Assembly: GCA_964615765.1 (NCBI GenBank)
Contig: CAZTQN010000027.1
Span: 1 to 55,897, forward strand
Length of the DNA: 55,897 nucleotides
From: CAZTQN01 sp964615765
Lineage (GTDB): Bacteria; Planctomycetota; Phycisphaerae; Phycisphaerales; UBA1924
Direction: 5' to 3'
Part shown: positions 24,649 to 33,109 of the stretch, one piece after another
Numbering within the stretch: position 1 is the stretch's first letter
Layout: every line of letters begins with the position of its first letter
Program-made: the position numbers and the translations under genes
Notes under the pieces: generated by a model
Database searches by the model: none
What the model was told of the DNA's origin: nothing
The model's input: only the letters and a program-made list of their open reading frames with translations

Positions 24649-25563
24649 TTACTTCATGATGTCTTCCGCCGGGGCCGAGCGGGCCGGCGCGGGCGCGGGG
24701 GCCGGGGCCGGGGCGGCGCCGATCGGGTCGCCCGCGGGCGTGACGGCGATCTTGTCGCGGCTCTGCACCAGGAAGATCTCGACGCGCCGGTTCTGCGGCG
24801 TGTTGCCCGAGCGGGTGTTGGGCACCATCGGATCGAACTCGCCGCGGCCGCCGATCTCGAACCGCGGGGCCGAGACGCCGCCGCTGACGAGTTCGTTGCG
24901 GACACTGATGGCCCGGTCGGCGGAGAGGCGGATGTTGGTGCTGTGCCGCTGGGCCGTGCGGGCGCTGAGGCGCTGCGCGTCGGTGTGCCCGATCACGCGG
25001 ATGTCGTAGCCGGCGGCGCTGTTGTTGAGGATGTCGGCCAGGGCGCGGAGCGTCGGCTTGGCGTCGGCGCGGACGACGTCGGAGCCGGAGTCGAACGTCA
25101 CGTCGCTCTTGAAGCGGATCAGGCCGCGCTGCGAGTCGTACTCGAGCAGGTCTGAGTGCCGGGCGGCGAGTTCCTTCAGGGCCTGGTCCGTCGCGGGGTC
25201 GAGGGCCGAGACGTTCAGGTTGCCGAAGTTCAGGTTGTTCAGGCGGTCCTGCATGCCGGCGAGCTGACCTTCCAGCCCGCTCTTGCCCGACTGCAGCGCC
25301 GTGATGAGCGACTGCGCGTCCGACAGCGCCTTGTCACGCGAAGACACGGCCCCCTGCAACTGCTGCACGAGGTTGGAGAGCGATTCGTTCTCCGCCGTCA
25401 GCGCGGTGTTGCGGTCCTGAAGGGCCCGGTTGGCCTCCATGAGCGCGGTGTTGGAACTGTTGCACCCGCCCAGGCCCAGCCCGGCGACGGCAAGGCCCGA
25501 CGCGGCGAGCAGCACACGGACAACAGAACGGGCGGGCAGACGTGAGGCGGTCAGCGTGATCAT
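24649..25563 (-). CDS. OmpA-family peptidoglycan-associated lipoprotein
   Basis: The protein has 304 residues from ATG 25563, with GGAG six bases upstream. The signal ends in a lipobox LGLGGC (Cys at about 34). Residues about 40-105 are a coiled coil (NRALQDRNTALTAENESL). The C-terminal OmpA-like domain (about 150-280) has YDIRVIGHTDAQRLS, LSADRAISVRNELV and NTPQNRRVEIFLV, which bind peptidoglycan. An Ala/Pro-rich tail follows. It probably anchors the outer membrane to the wall. The very long open frame upstream to 26238 is antisense to the amidohydrolase. Confidence 0.93.
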   Translation of the reverse strand: MITLTASRLPARSVVRVLLAASGLAVAGLGLGGCNSSNTALMEANRALQDRNTALTAENESLSNLVQQLQGAVSSRDKALSDAQSLITALQSGKSGLEGQLAGMQDRLNNLNFGNLNVSALDPATDQALKELAARHSDLLEYDSQRGLIRFKSDVTFDSGSDVVRADAKPTLRALADILNNSAAGYDIRVIGHTDAQRLSARTAQRHSTNIRLSADRAISVRNELVSGGVSAPRFEIGGRGEFDPMVPNTRSGNTPQNRRVEIFLVQSRDKIAVTPAGDPIGAAPAPAPAPAPARSAPAEDIMK

Positions 25564-25596
25564 CAGGCGCTCCAATCTCGGGGTCGGTCGGGGCAC

Positions 25597-25602
25597 AGCA
25601 TA
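25597..25602 (-). promoter_or_regulatory. -10-like box of the OmpA-lipoprotein gene
   Basis: TATGCT on the minus strand (25602-25597) lies 33 bases before ATG 25563. This leaves a short leader that contains the GGAG. Confidence 0.4.
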
Positions 25603-25732
25603 CGCTCCCGCCGCCGGAGTGGTTATCGACCGTGCGGCGGCCCCGGCATCACCCGGCAGCCCCCAATCCACTCCCCAACCACCCCCACCCCACCCCGCCC
25701 CCCCCACCCGCCCACCCACTCCGTCGCCGACC

Positions 25733-27295
25733 ATGGGCCCGTTCCCCATCGACCCACCGCCGCCCCCGGGTGACGACCTGCCGGACGCGGGCTGGCTGGT
25801 GGACGCCGCCCGGCGCGCCGCCGGCGAAGGGGTCTCGACGGTCCGGTTCGAGGCGCTCGGCGTCATGGACGGCGTCGGCACGCTCGCCTCACCGGGGGCC
25901 GTGCTGGTGCAGTTTGAGCCGCCCAGCCCCAAGACGTTCAACCGGTGGACGGCCCGGGTGCTGGCGTCGGGGCGGTTGCTGGATATCGCGCTGCACGAAG
26001 CGCCGTGCGCCGTCGTCCGCCGACCGCGGGAGGTCCTGCTCCCCGGGCTGGTCAACGCGCACACGCATCTGGACCTGACGCACGTCGGCCCGCGTCCGCA
26101 CGACCCGGACCAGGGCTTCGCGGCGTGGATCCGCACCATCGCGCCGACGCGCCCGATCGAGCCTGAGGCGATCGCCGCAAGCGTGCGCGCGGGCGTCGCC
26201 CTCGCGGTCAAAGGCGGGACGGTCGCGGTCGGCGACATCGCGGGGGCCGTCGGGCGGGCGGCCAGCCTGCTGGCGTTCGACGCGGCCCGGGACTCCGGGC
26301 TGGCCGGCGTGAGTTATCTCGAGTTCTTCGCCGCCGGCGCGCGGGAAACGATCGGGCTCGCCGCCCTCGACCGGACCATCGCGGACGCTGCACAGCGTGG
26401 ATTGCTCAACACCAATGGAAACGGAGCAGCCCAAGAGCCGGGTGCGGCAATGCGACTCGGCATTCAGCCCCACGCGCCGTACTCGGTCAGCCCGGCCGCG
26501 TACAGGCACGCCGCGACGGTCGCGGCGGCGTTCGGCGTGCCGCTCGCGACGCACCTGGCTGAGAGCCTCGACGAGCGCGACCTGTGCCGACGCGCCGACG
26601 GGCCGCTCCGTACGTTCCTAGAAGACGTCGGCGTCTGGACCGCCGACTTCGGCGCAACCTTCGGCGGCCGCTCCAGCGTCGCCCGCCTCGCGGATCACGG
26701 CGTGCTCAGCCACATCGCCCTCGCGGCTCACGTGAACGATGCCGACGAGGACGACATCGCGCTCTTGGCCGCTGCCGGCACCAATGTCGTGTACTGCCCA
26801 CGGGCATGGTCATACTTCGGACACGCGCGGACCCTTGGCGACCATCCGTGGCGACGGATGCTCGACGCCGGCGTGCCCGTCGCCCTTGGCACCGACTCGA
26901 TCATCAACCTGCCGAGCGACACGCCGCGTGTGGGCATCGGCGTGCTCGACGAGATGCGGCACCTGTGGTCGCTCGCGGCGAGCCCCGCCGGGCATTCGGC
27001 GGCCGCGCTGGCCCAGCAACTCCTCGCCATGGGCACCGTCCACGGGGCCCGCGCCCTCGGGCTGGATCCGGAGTCGTTCACGCTCCGCGTTGGCGCTCAA
27101 CTGGCCGGGCTGGTGGGTGTGGAGGTGGTGGAACCGGGCCAGCGTCCGCCGATCGCCGTCCCGCCGGAGGAGATCGGGCGCAACCTTCTTCATACACCTG
27201 GAGACCGGCTGTCCAATCGCCCGAAAATGCTGTTTGCCCGAACTTTTTTCGGTCAGACCGGAACCCGTCCGGTGCCGCCGACGTCTCTGGCATAA
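25733..27295 (+). CDS. Metal-dependent amidohydrolase (cytosine deaminase/MtaD-like)
   Basis: The protein has 520 residues from ATG 25733. The TIM-barrel amidohydrolase motifs appear in order: VLLPGLVNAHTHLDLTH (metal site A), a Lys-Gly-Gly-Thr segment, QPHAPYSVSP, ATHLAESLDE and VALGTDSIINLPSD with the catalytic Asp. This pattern fits the S-adenosylhomocysteine/chlorohydrolase/guanine deaminase branch that hydrolyses ring amino or halide groups. The substrate is not deducible. The last 40 residues after EVVEPGQRP are unusual. The frame is open upstream to 25430, but ATG 25733 starts the compositionally normal part. Confidence 0.85.
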   Translation: MGPFPIDPPPPPGDDLPDAGWLVDAARRAAGEGVSTVRFEALGVMDGVGTLASPGAVLVQFEPPSPKTFNRWTARVLASGRLLDIALHEAPCAVVRRPREVLLPGLVNAHTHLDLTHVGPRPHDPDQGFAAWIRTIAPTRPIEPEAIAASVRAGVALAVKGGTVAVGDIAGAVGRAASLLAFDAARDSGLAGVSYLEFFAAGARETIGLAALDRTIADAAQRGLLNTNGNGAAQEPGAAMRLGIQPHAPYSVSPAAYRHAATVAAAFGVPLATHLAESLDERDLCRRADGPLRTFLEDVGVWTADFGATFGGRSSVARLADHGVLSHIALAAHVNDADEDDIALLAAAGTNVVYCPRAWSYFGHARTLGDHPWRRMLDAGVPVALGTDSIINLPSDTPRVGIGVLDEMRHLWSLAASPAGHSAAALAQQLLAMGTVHGARALGLDPESFTLRVGAQLAGLVGVEVVEPGQRPPIAVPPEEIGRNLLHTPGDRLSNRPKMLFARTFFGQTGTRPVPPTSLA

Positions 27296-27349
27296 AGTTG
27301 GAAAATCGAAAGTTATTCTCTGCGGGCTGACCTGGCCCGAAAGGCGGGG

Positions 27350-29992
27350 ATGAGCGCGAAGTGGGTTCGAGCCAAGCAGTGGGACGATCGCAACCTGACC
27401 GGCCCGCTGACGCCCGTGAAGTGGGTGCTCCGGCTGTTCAGCGGGATCCCGCTCGCGGTCGTGCTGCTGGTGCTCGTGTCGCTCTATGGCGTGCTGGCGA
27501 GCGTGCCCATCGGCATTCTCGCGATGGCGCCGACGTGGGGGTTTTACGGGCTGACGGTGCTCGCGAGCATCGCGCTCGGCGCGGTGGTCCCGACGTGGAT
27601 CGCCGTGCGGATGATGCGCTCGCGCGGCGCCGGCGTGCCGCCCCGCGTGGTCGTCGGCGTGCTGGGGGTGGTCGGGCTGTCGGTGCTGTCGGTGTGGGCG
27701 TGGCGGGCGCTGGCGTGGCCGCGCTTGAGGTATGACCCGATCACCGGCTCCGGCGTCGAGTTCTTCGCCGGGTTTGTCGAGCGGTACAAGAGCGTGCAGT
27801 TCCGGCGATTGCCGGGAATCGAGATGAGCGAACTGGAGTTCTACGCCTGGTGGCCGATGAACCTGGTGCTCATCCTGTTTGTCGTCAACATGGTGGTCGC
27901 GACGCTGCGCCGGATCGAGTTCACGTTCCCGCGCATCGGCGTGCTGATGGTCCACACGGGGATCGTCACCATCGCGCTCGGGAGCGTGTACTACACGCTG
28001 CACAAGAAGGAAGGCGACGCGCTGCTGCTGGCCGGTCAGCCGGATGCGCAGGGCATTCCCACCGTCGGCCCGCCCGAGGCCGGCTTCTACGACAACACGG
28101 CGACGGCGCTGTGGGTGACGCAGGACCTGACCGACGGGTGGGAGCAGCGCCGGCTGGAGCGCCTGCCGCGGTACAACGACTACAACCTCGCCGCGATTCC
28201 CGGGGCGGAACTGCCGACGTGGACCGAGGGTCCGCAGGGGCACCGCGACCACGGCCCGCTGGACATCCGCGTCGCCGAAGGCCCGCGCGCCTTCGGGCAG
28301 CCCGGCGCCGTCGACGCGGACGTCTCGTTCCGCGTCGTTGGGTACGCCAGTTACGCCGATCTCGAGCAGCGCTGGCTGCCGACCGGCGAAGCGGGCGAGG
28401 GCGCGAAGTCCGGTGGCGACGCGGCCCGCTCGATGCGCGAGGTCGTCGCGGTGCTGGACATGACCACGCCCGAGGGCGCGCCGGTCCCCAGCCGCACGTG
28501 GCGCCTGGTGCCGGAATCGCCGGCCGACCGGATCAGTCGGCTGGAACTGATGGCGATCGAGTACACCCGCGGGATGAGCGAAGAGCGGTGGACGGCGCTG
28601 AGCAGCGTGCTCCCGCCGGGCACGCGGCACGCGCTGGTGGTGAGCGTTCCCGGGACGGGGGGGGCGTGGGCGGCGGGCGGTGGCCCTGGTCTGGCGGGCG
28701 GGCGCGCGATGTACGCCGTGGAGGAAGGGCAGGAGATCACGGTCGAGAACACGGGCTACCGGATCAAGGTGCAGTCGCTGCAGGCCGAGCCGCCGTTCCC
28801 GATCGTGACCGAGGGCTACCGCGGCGCGACGTCGAGCCTCGCCGTGGTACGGATCACGCCGCCGGGTGACGGAGCGCCCGCGTTCGACCGGTGGATCTAT
28901 CACCGCTTCCCGGAGATCAGCCAGGACCTGTTGCAGGAACTCAACGAGCGTGGCATGCCGGCGCGGCGCGACGCGACCTCGGACATCCGCGTCGAGTACA
29001 TCGACGCCTCGCTGCTGCAGGTCTATTTCGACGAGCGCGAGGACGGCACGGTGCGCTCGCTGGTGCGCCTGCCGGGCGGGGCGGCGACAGTGCGCACGGG
29101 CCTAGCGCCCGGCGCGTCGATCGACGCGGCCCCGAAACTGGCCCTGAAACTCGGCGAGCGGCACGACCGCGTGACGCGCGTCGAGGTGCCCCGCGTCGTG
29201 CACCCCGACGCGCGCGAGAAGGACCGCATCGGCAACCACAAGGCGGCCGCCATCGCCGTCGAGATCCGCGACCAGTCGGGCCCGCAGGGCGTGCACTGGC
29301 TGCCGTTCACGCAGTATCTGAGCGTGGGGCCAGAGACGCAGCGGACGATCCCGATCTCGGGCGGCCGGGAACTCACGCTGGCGTTCGGGCGCGTGCGTCA
29401 CCTGTTCGACCCGCCGATGACCGTGCGTTTGCAGACCTTTGAGATGATCCCGTACCCGCACTCGACCTCGCCGCGCGACTACAGGTCGGACGTGGTGGTC
29501 AGTTCGCGCTGGAACGGCGTGTACAAGGACGACGTGCGCAAGACGAGCCTGAACGAGCCGCTGCTGGTGCGCACGCCCTTTGTCAAGCGCGAGGACCTGC
29601 CGATGCTGGCCAACGCGCTCGGGTGGGCGATGAGCGTCATCGCGCCCAACCAGTACAAGTTCAGTCAGGCTGGGTGGGACATGGGCGGGTGGCGTGAGAG
29701 CGAGGCGGCGGTGGCGCGCGGCGAAGTGCCGCGGCCGTTCGCGCGGTTCACGATCCTGGGTGTGGGCAACAACCCGGGCATCTACATCATCGCGACCGGC
29801 GCGGTGCTGATGAGCGTCGGGATCCCGTGGGCGTTCTATCTCAAGCCGTGGCTTGTGCGGCGTGAGAAGGAGCGGCTCAAGCGCGCCGTCGCACGCGGCG
29901 AGATCACGCCGCGCGGGCGTGCGGCGGCCAAGAACAACGGCACTTCGGAGACCCCCGAGCCTTCGGGAATCCACGCGGAGGTCACGCGATGA
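27350..29992 (+). CDS. resB: ResB-like cytochrome c biogenesis protein
   Basis: The protein has 880 residues, with an AAGGCGGGG ribosome site before ATG 27350. Helices are seen at about 30-52 (IPLAVVLLVLVSLYGVLASV), 58-85, 100-118 and 170-185 plus a segment near 200 (IGVLMVHTGIVTIALGSVYY). A large extracytoplasmic domain of about 600 residues follows, then a last helix near 810-830 (IYIIATGAVLMSVGIPWAFY). The layout and the coupled CcsA gene mark a System II heme-attachment complex. It is longer than typical ResB. The TGA overlaps the ATG of the next gene. Confidence 0.85.
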   Translation: MSAKWVRAKQWDDRNLTGPLTPVKWVLRLFSGIPLAVVLLVLVSLYGVLASVPIGILAMAPTWGFYGLTVLASIALGAVVPTWIAVRMMRSRGAGVPPRVVVGVLGVVGLSVLSVWAWRALAWPRLRYDPITGSGVEFFAGFVERYKSVQFRRLPGIEMSELEFYAWWPMNLVLILFVVNMVVATLRRIEFTFPRIGVLMVHTGIVTIALGSVYYTLHKKEGDALLLAGQPDAQGIPTVGPPEAGFYDNTATALWVTQDLTDGWEQRRLERLPRYNDYNLAAIPGAELPTWTEGPQGHRDHGPLDIRVAEGPRAFGQPGAVDADVSFRVVGYASYADLEQRWLPTGEAGEGAKSGGDAARSMREVVAVLDMTTPEGAPVPSRTWRLVPESPADRISRLELMAIEYTRGMSEERWTALSSVLPPGTRHALVVSVPGTGGAWAAGGGPGLAGGRAMYAVEEGQEITVENTGYRIKVQSLQAEPPFPIVTEGYRGATSSLAVVRITPPGDGAPAFDRWIYHRFPEISQDLLQELNERGMPARRDATSDIRVEYIDASLLQVYFDEREDGTVRSLVRLPGGAATVRTGLAPGASIDAAPKLALKLGERHDRVTRVEVPRVVHPDAREKDRIGNHKAAAIAVEIRDQSGPQGVHWLPFTQYLSVGPETQRTIPISGGRELTLAFGRVRHLFDPPMTVRLQTFEMIPYPHSTSPRDYRSDVVVSSRWNGVYKDDVRKTSLNEPLLVRTPFVKREDLPMLANALGWAMSVIAPNQYKFSQAGWDMGGWRESEAAVARGEVPRPFARFTILGVGNNPGIYIIATGAVLMSVGIPWAFYLKPWLVRREKERLKRAVARGEITPRGRAAAKNNGTSETPEPSGIHAEVTR

Positions 29993-31860
29993 ACGCAGCA
30001 CGGATGTGTTGGCGGTGGCTGGTGGTCGCGGCGGTGACGCTGGTCGTGGCGGGCCTCGGCACGCCGGCGATCGCGCAGTACGCCGCCCCGGCCGGAAATG
30101 AGCACCCGCGCGAACTCGCCGAGCACGGCGCCGACGCCCGCCCGCCCTTCGGCCAGCCCGGCCCGACACGTCTGGACCTGGCGAAGAAGGAAGCCTTCGC
30201 ACGCGGCGTGAACATCGAGCCGCTGCGCGACCTGGCGGTGTATCACCAGGGCCGCATCAAGATCCTCGACACGCTCGCACGCGAGACCATCTCGGGGATC
30301 ATGGGGCGGAGGAACTACATGGACCTCGACGTGCCCGACGGCGGCGGCGAGGTGCGCAGGGTCGCGTACGACCCGCTGTTCACGTACATGGATCTGGTCA
30401 TCGACCCGGGGTACTACGTCAACCGACCCCTGATCCACGTCGAGTTCCTGCCGCTGCGCGAGACGTTCCTCGAACGCATGTACCAGTCGCCCGAGGAGCG
30501 CGAGTGGTGGAAGCGCGTCGGGCGGCTCAAGCCGCTGAAGCTCGCGGAGCACCTGACGGACGTTGAGACCAAGCACGGCTTCGAGCCGGCGATGCGCCAG
30601 GGGCTGGACCGCGTGCGCTCGTCGCTGATGACCTACCAGGAAGCCTGGCAGGACCTGAAGATGGTCGCGTCCGACGCGCCGGACAAGCCGTGGTCGCACC
30701 TCTCCACGCTCGACCCGGCCTCGCCGGCGGGCAAGGCGATGAGCGAACTGGGCGAGGCGTGGCGCGCGGGCGACGCGGCCCGGGCCAACGCCGCGATCTC
30801 GCAGCTCGCGCAGACGCTGCCGACGATCAACGCGGCGATGTACCCGGACACGCGGCGGTCGCTGGAAGCGGCGTACAACCGCGTGAACGCCTTCGAGTGG
30901 GGCTACTGGTTCTACGCGCTGGCGCTGCTGTCCCTGCTGCTGGCCTTCGGCACCGGGCGACGCTGGCTGGTGTGGACGGGCGTGTCGACGCTCGTGCTCG
31001 CCACCGGCATGCACGCCTTCGGGTTCGTCGCCCGCTGCATCATCGCCGAGCGGTTCGCGATTCAGAACCAGTTCGAGAGCATGACGGGCGTCAGCCTGTT
31101 CGCGGCGATCGTCGGGATCGGGCTGATGCTGGCCCGCCGCCAGTACCTGTTCGGGGCGGCCGCCGCCGGCGTCGGGTTCATGGTGCTCATCACCGCGACG
31201 CAGACCGGCATCCCCGGCGTCCGCGTTGAGCGCGAAGCCCCGATCCTCAACACCAGCGTGCTGCTGAAGTACCACGTCACGACCGTGCTGGTCAGCTACG
31301 GGCTCATCGCGCTGGGCTTCATGGTCGCGCTGTTCTATCTCGGCACGCACTACGCAGCCCGATTCCGCTCCGGCGGCGGGAGCGGCGGCAGCCCGGCCCG
31401 CGTGCCCGCGGCGACCCCGGCCCTCGCCGGCGCCGGCGGCGCCTCCATGCTCAGCGTGTCCGCCTCCGCGCTCGGGCTCTCGCAGCCCGCACCGACAGGC
31501 GACACGGGCGGCGCGATCGCGGCCACCCCCGCGAGCATGATCACCCGCAAGATCCTCGACGACCTCGACAAAGCACAGATGATCATCCTGCAGCTCGCGT
31601 TCTGGACGCTGGGCGTCGGGATCCTGCTCGGGGCGTGGTGGGCCGATCACTCCTGGGGCCGCTGGTGGGCGTTTGACCCGAAGGAACTGTGGGCCCTGGT
31701 CACGTGGATCGTGTACCTGATCGTCATCCACGTCCGCCTGGGCGGGCTGAAGGACAAGGGCCTCACGACGGCGTGGCTGAGCGTCGTCGGGTTCATCGTG
31801 ATGCTGTGGACATACTTCGGCGTGAACCTGCTGCTGCCGGGTCTGCACGCGTACGCGTGA
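29989..31860 (+). CDS. ccsA: CcsA/ResC-type cytochrome c biogenesis protein
   Basis: The protein has 623 residues and its ATG overlaps the upstream stop (ATGA). An N-terminal signal is followed by a periplasmic region of about 270 residues. From about 300 multiple helices follow. The tryptophan-rich heme-handling motif is WWADHSWGRWWAFDPKELWA near residue 550, and conserved His residues occur at HYVT-type and HAFGF positions. It works with ResB to deliver and attach heme to apocytochrome c outside the membrane. The N-terminal extension is larger than in most CcsA proteins. Confidence 0.92.
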   Translation: MNAARMCWRWLVVAAVTLVVAGLGTPAIAQYAAPAGNEHPRELAEHGADARPPFGQPGPTRLDLAKKEAFARGVNIEPLRDLAVYHQGRIKILDTLARETISGIMGRRNYMDLDVPDGGGEVRRVAYDPLFTYMDLVIDPGYYVNRPLIHVEFLPLRETFLERMYQSPEEREWWKRVGRLKPLKLAEHLTDVETKHGFEPAMRQGLDRVRSSLMTYQEAWQDLKMVASDAPDKPWSHLSTLDPASPAGKAMSELGEAWRAGDAARANAAISQLAQTLPTINAAMYPDTRRSLEAAYNRVNAFEWGYWFYALALLSLLLAFGTGRRWLVWTGVSTLVLATGMHAFGFVARCIIAERFAIQNQFESMTGVSLFAAIVGIGLMLARRQYLFGAAAAGVGFMVLITATQTGIPGVRVEREAPILNTSVLLKYHVTTVLVSYGLIALGFMVALFYLGTHYAARFRSGGGSGGSPARVPAATPALAGAGGASMLSVSASALGLSQPAPTGDTGGAIAATPASMITRKILDDLDKAQMIILQLAFWTLGVGILLGAWWADHSWGRWWAFDPKELWALVTWIVYLIVIHVRLGGLKDKGLTTAWLSVVGFIVMLWTYFGVNLLLPGLHAYA

Positions 31861-31889
31861 GCGCCCCGGCGGCCGAGCCTGCGGTCAGG

Positions 31890-32570
31890 ATGAACGATTT
31901 TTCACGACTCGGGCGTCCGTTCTTCTCGACCGACGCCGAGTCGCTCGCCGCGGCGTTGCTGGGCGTCTCACTGGTCCGCGTGCTGGACGACGGCACCGTG
32001 CTGGCGGGGCGGATCGTCGAGACCGAGGCGTACCTGGGCGTGATCGACGCCGCGTCGCACGCGTTCGGCGGGCGACGCACCGCCCGCAACGAGGCGATGT
32101 ACGGCCCGCCCGGACTGGCGTATGTCTACTTCACCTACGGCATGCACTACTGCATGAACGTCGTCTGCGGGACTGAGGGCGAGCCCGCGGCGGTCCTGCT
32201 CCGGTCCCTCGAACCGACCCACGGCCATGAGACCATGCGGGCTTTTCGCGCACGCCCGCGGGGGCCCGCCGGGCGTGCTCTGCGGGAGGTCGACCTGTGC
32301 AGCGGGCCGGCGCGGCTGTGCCAGGCGATGGCCATCGACCGCGGGCTGAACGGGGTGGACTTGGTCCGAGAAGCGCGGGTGTATCTGGCCCGAGAGGTCC
32401 GGCCGGGCGGGGATACTCCCGATTCCGGGCGGTCGGTCCGGATCGTGCGGACCCCGCGGGTGGGCGTCGCGTATGCCGGTTCATGGGCGACGCGCCCGCT
32501 GCGGATGATGATCGAGGGAAGCCCGTGGGTCAGCCGCCCCCCGCGGAGCGCGATCGTGAACCTGGCGTAA
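31890..32570 (+). CDS. mpg: DNA-3-methyladenine glycosylase (AAG/MPG family)
   Basis: The protein has 226 residues from ATG 31890. GTG 31857 overlaps the ccsA stop in frame and would add 11 residues. Family motifs are GRIVETEAYLG with the catalytic Glu, DAASHAFGGRRTARN, MYGPPGLAYVYFTYGMHYCM and NVVCG. The C-terminal half has LCSGPARLCQAMAID and the short RTPRVGV segment. It excises alkylated purines. A small hairpin (CGCGCT/AGCGCG, 32575-32589) follows the stop. Confidence 0.93.
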   Translation: MNDFSRLGRPFFSTDAESLAAALLGVSLVRVLDDGTVLAGRIVETEAYLGVIDAASHAFGGRRTARNEAMYGPPGLAYVYFTYGMHYCMNVVCGTEGEPAAVLLRSLEPTHGHETMRAFRARPRGPAGRALREVDLCSGPARLCQAMAIDRGLNGVDLVREARVYLAREVRPGGDTPDSGRSVRIVRTPRVGVAYAGSWATRPLRMMIEGSPWVSRPPRSAIVNLA

Positions 32571-32574
32571 AGAT

Positions 32575-32589
32575 CGCGCTTGCAGCGCG
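32575..32589 (+). terminator. Short hairpin after the glycosylase gene
   Basis: CGCGCT and AGCGCG pair around a TGC loop five bases after the stop. The stem is only six base pairs and has no T-tract. Confidence 0.3.
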
Positions 32590-32643
32590 CTCAGCCGAGA
32601 ATCGACGCGTACAGTTGGTGCGTCCGCGTTGGAGCCGTGATCC

Positions 32644-33042
32644 GTGAACACCAGCTTCGATTGGCCTTCTATCCGTAGCCGTGCGGCACAGTTTCCTGAG
32701 GAAGCCTTCGAGTTCGTGCGCGAAGGCCTGCGCCACACCGTCGAGACGATGCACGGGGGCTCGGGCTCGGTGGAAGAACTGGTGCAAGCGATGCCCGACG
32801 AGCGTCGGCACGTCAGCGGGCAGCAGCTCTGCCTCGGTCTCCGCGACCTGGCCATCGCCCGCTACGGCATGCTCGCCAAGACCGTCCTCAACCGCTGGGG
32901 CGTGTACAAGACCGACGATTTCGGCACCCTCGTGTACGCGATGATCGATCGCGGCGAACTCCGCGCCAGCGAGAACGACACCATCAACGACTTCCGCGGC
33001 GTGTACGACTTCGCCGAGGCGTTCGCCTGCACGCCCGCCTGA
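32644..33042 (+). CDS. Minf_1886 (TIGR04138-type) family protein
   Basis: The protein has 132 residues from GTG 32644. It contains PEEAFEFVREGLRHTVETM, RRHVSGQQLCLGLRDLAIA, MLAKTVLNRWGVYKTDDFG and a DFRGVYDFAEAF ending. This pattern is conserved in Planctomycetota and Verrucomicrobiota. It has no signal or membrane segment and the function is unknown. It is a second lineage marker in the window. Confidence 0.82.
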   Translation: MNTSFDWPSIRSRAAQFPEEAFEFVREGLRHTVETMHGGSGSVEELVQAMPDERRHVSGQQLCLGLRDLAIARYGMLAKTVLNRWGVYKTDDFGTLVYAMIDRGELRASENDTINDFRGVYDFAEAFACTPA

Positions 33043-33109
33043 GGCGAAGGCGCTCGGCCCCATCCCACAGACCGGCGTCCCCCCCACTGCTTTCTTCCAC
33101 CGCTTTCTG

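Noticed and set aside
26810..28903. 697-codon minus-strand frame opposite the amidohydrolase and ResB
   Set aside because: It spans two real genes on the other strand and lacks any recognisable fold.
29836..31848. 670-codon minus-strand frame opposite CcsA
   Set aside because: Shadow of a well-supported membrane protein gene.
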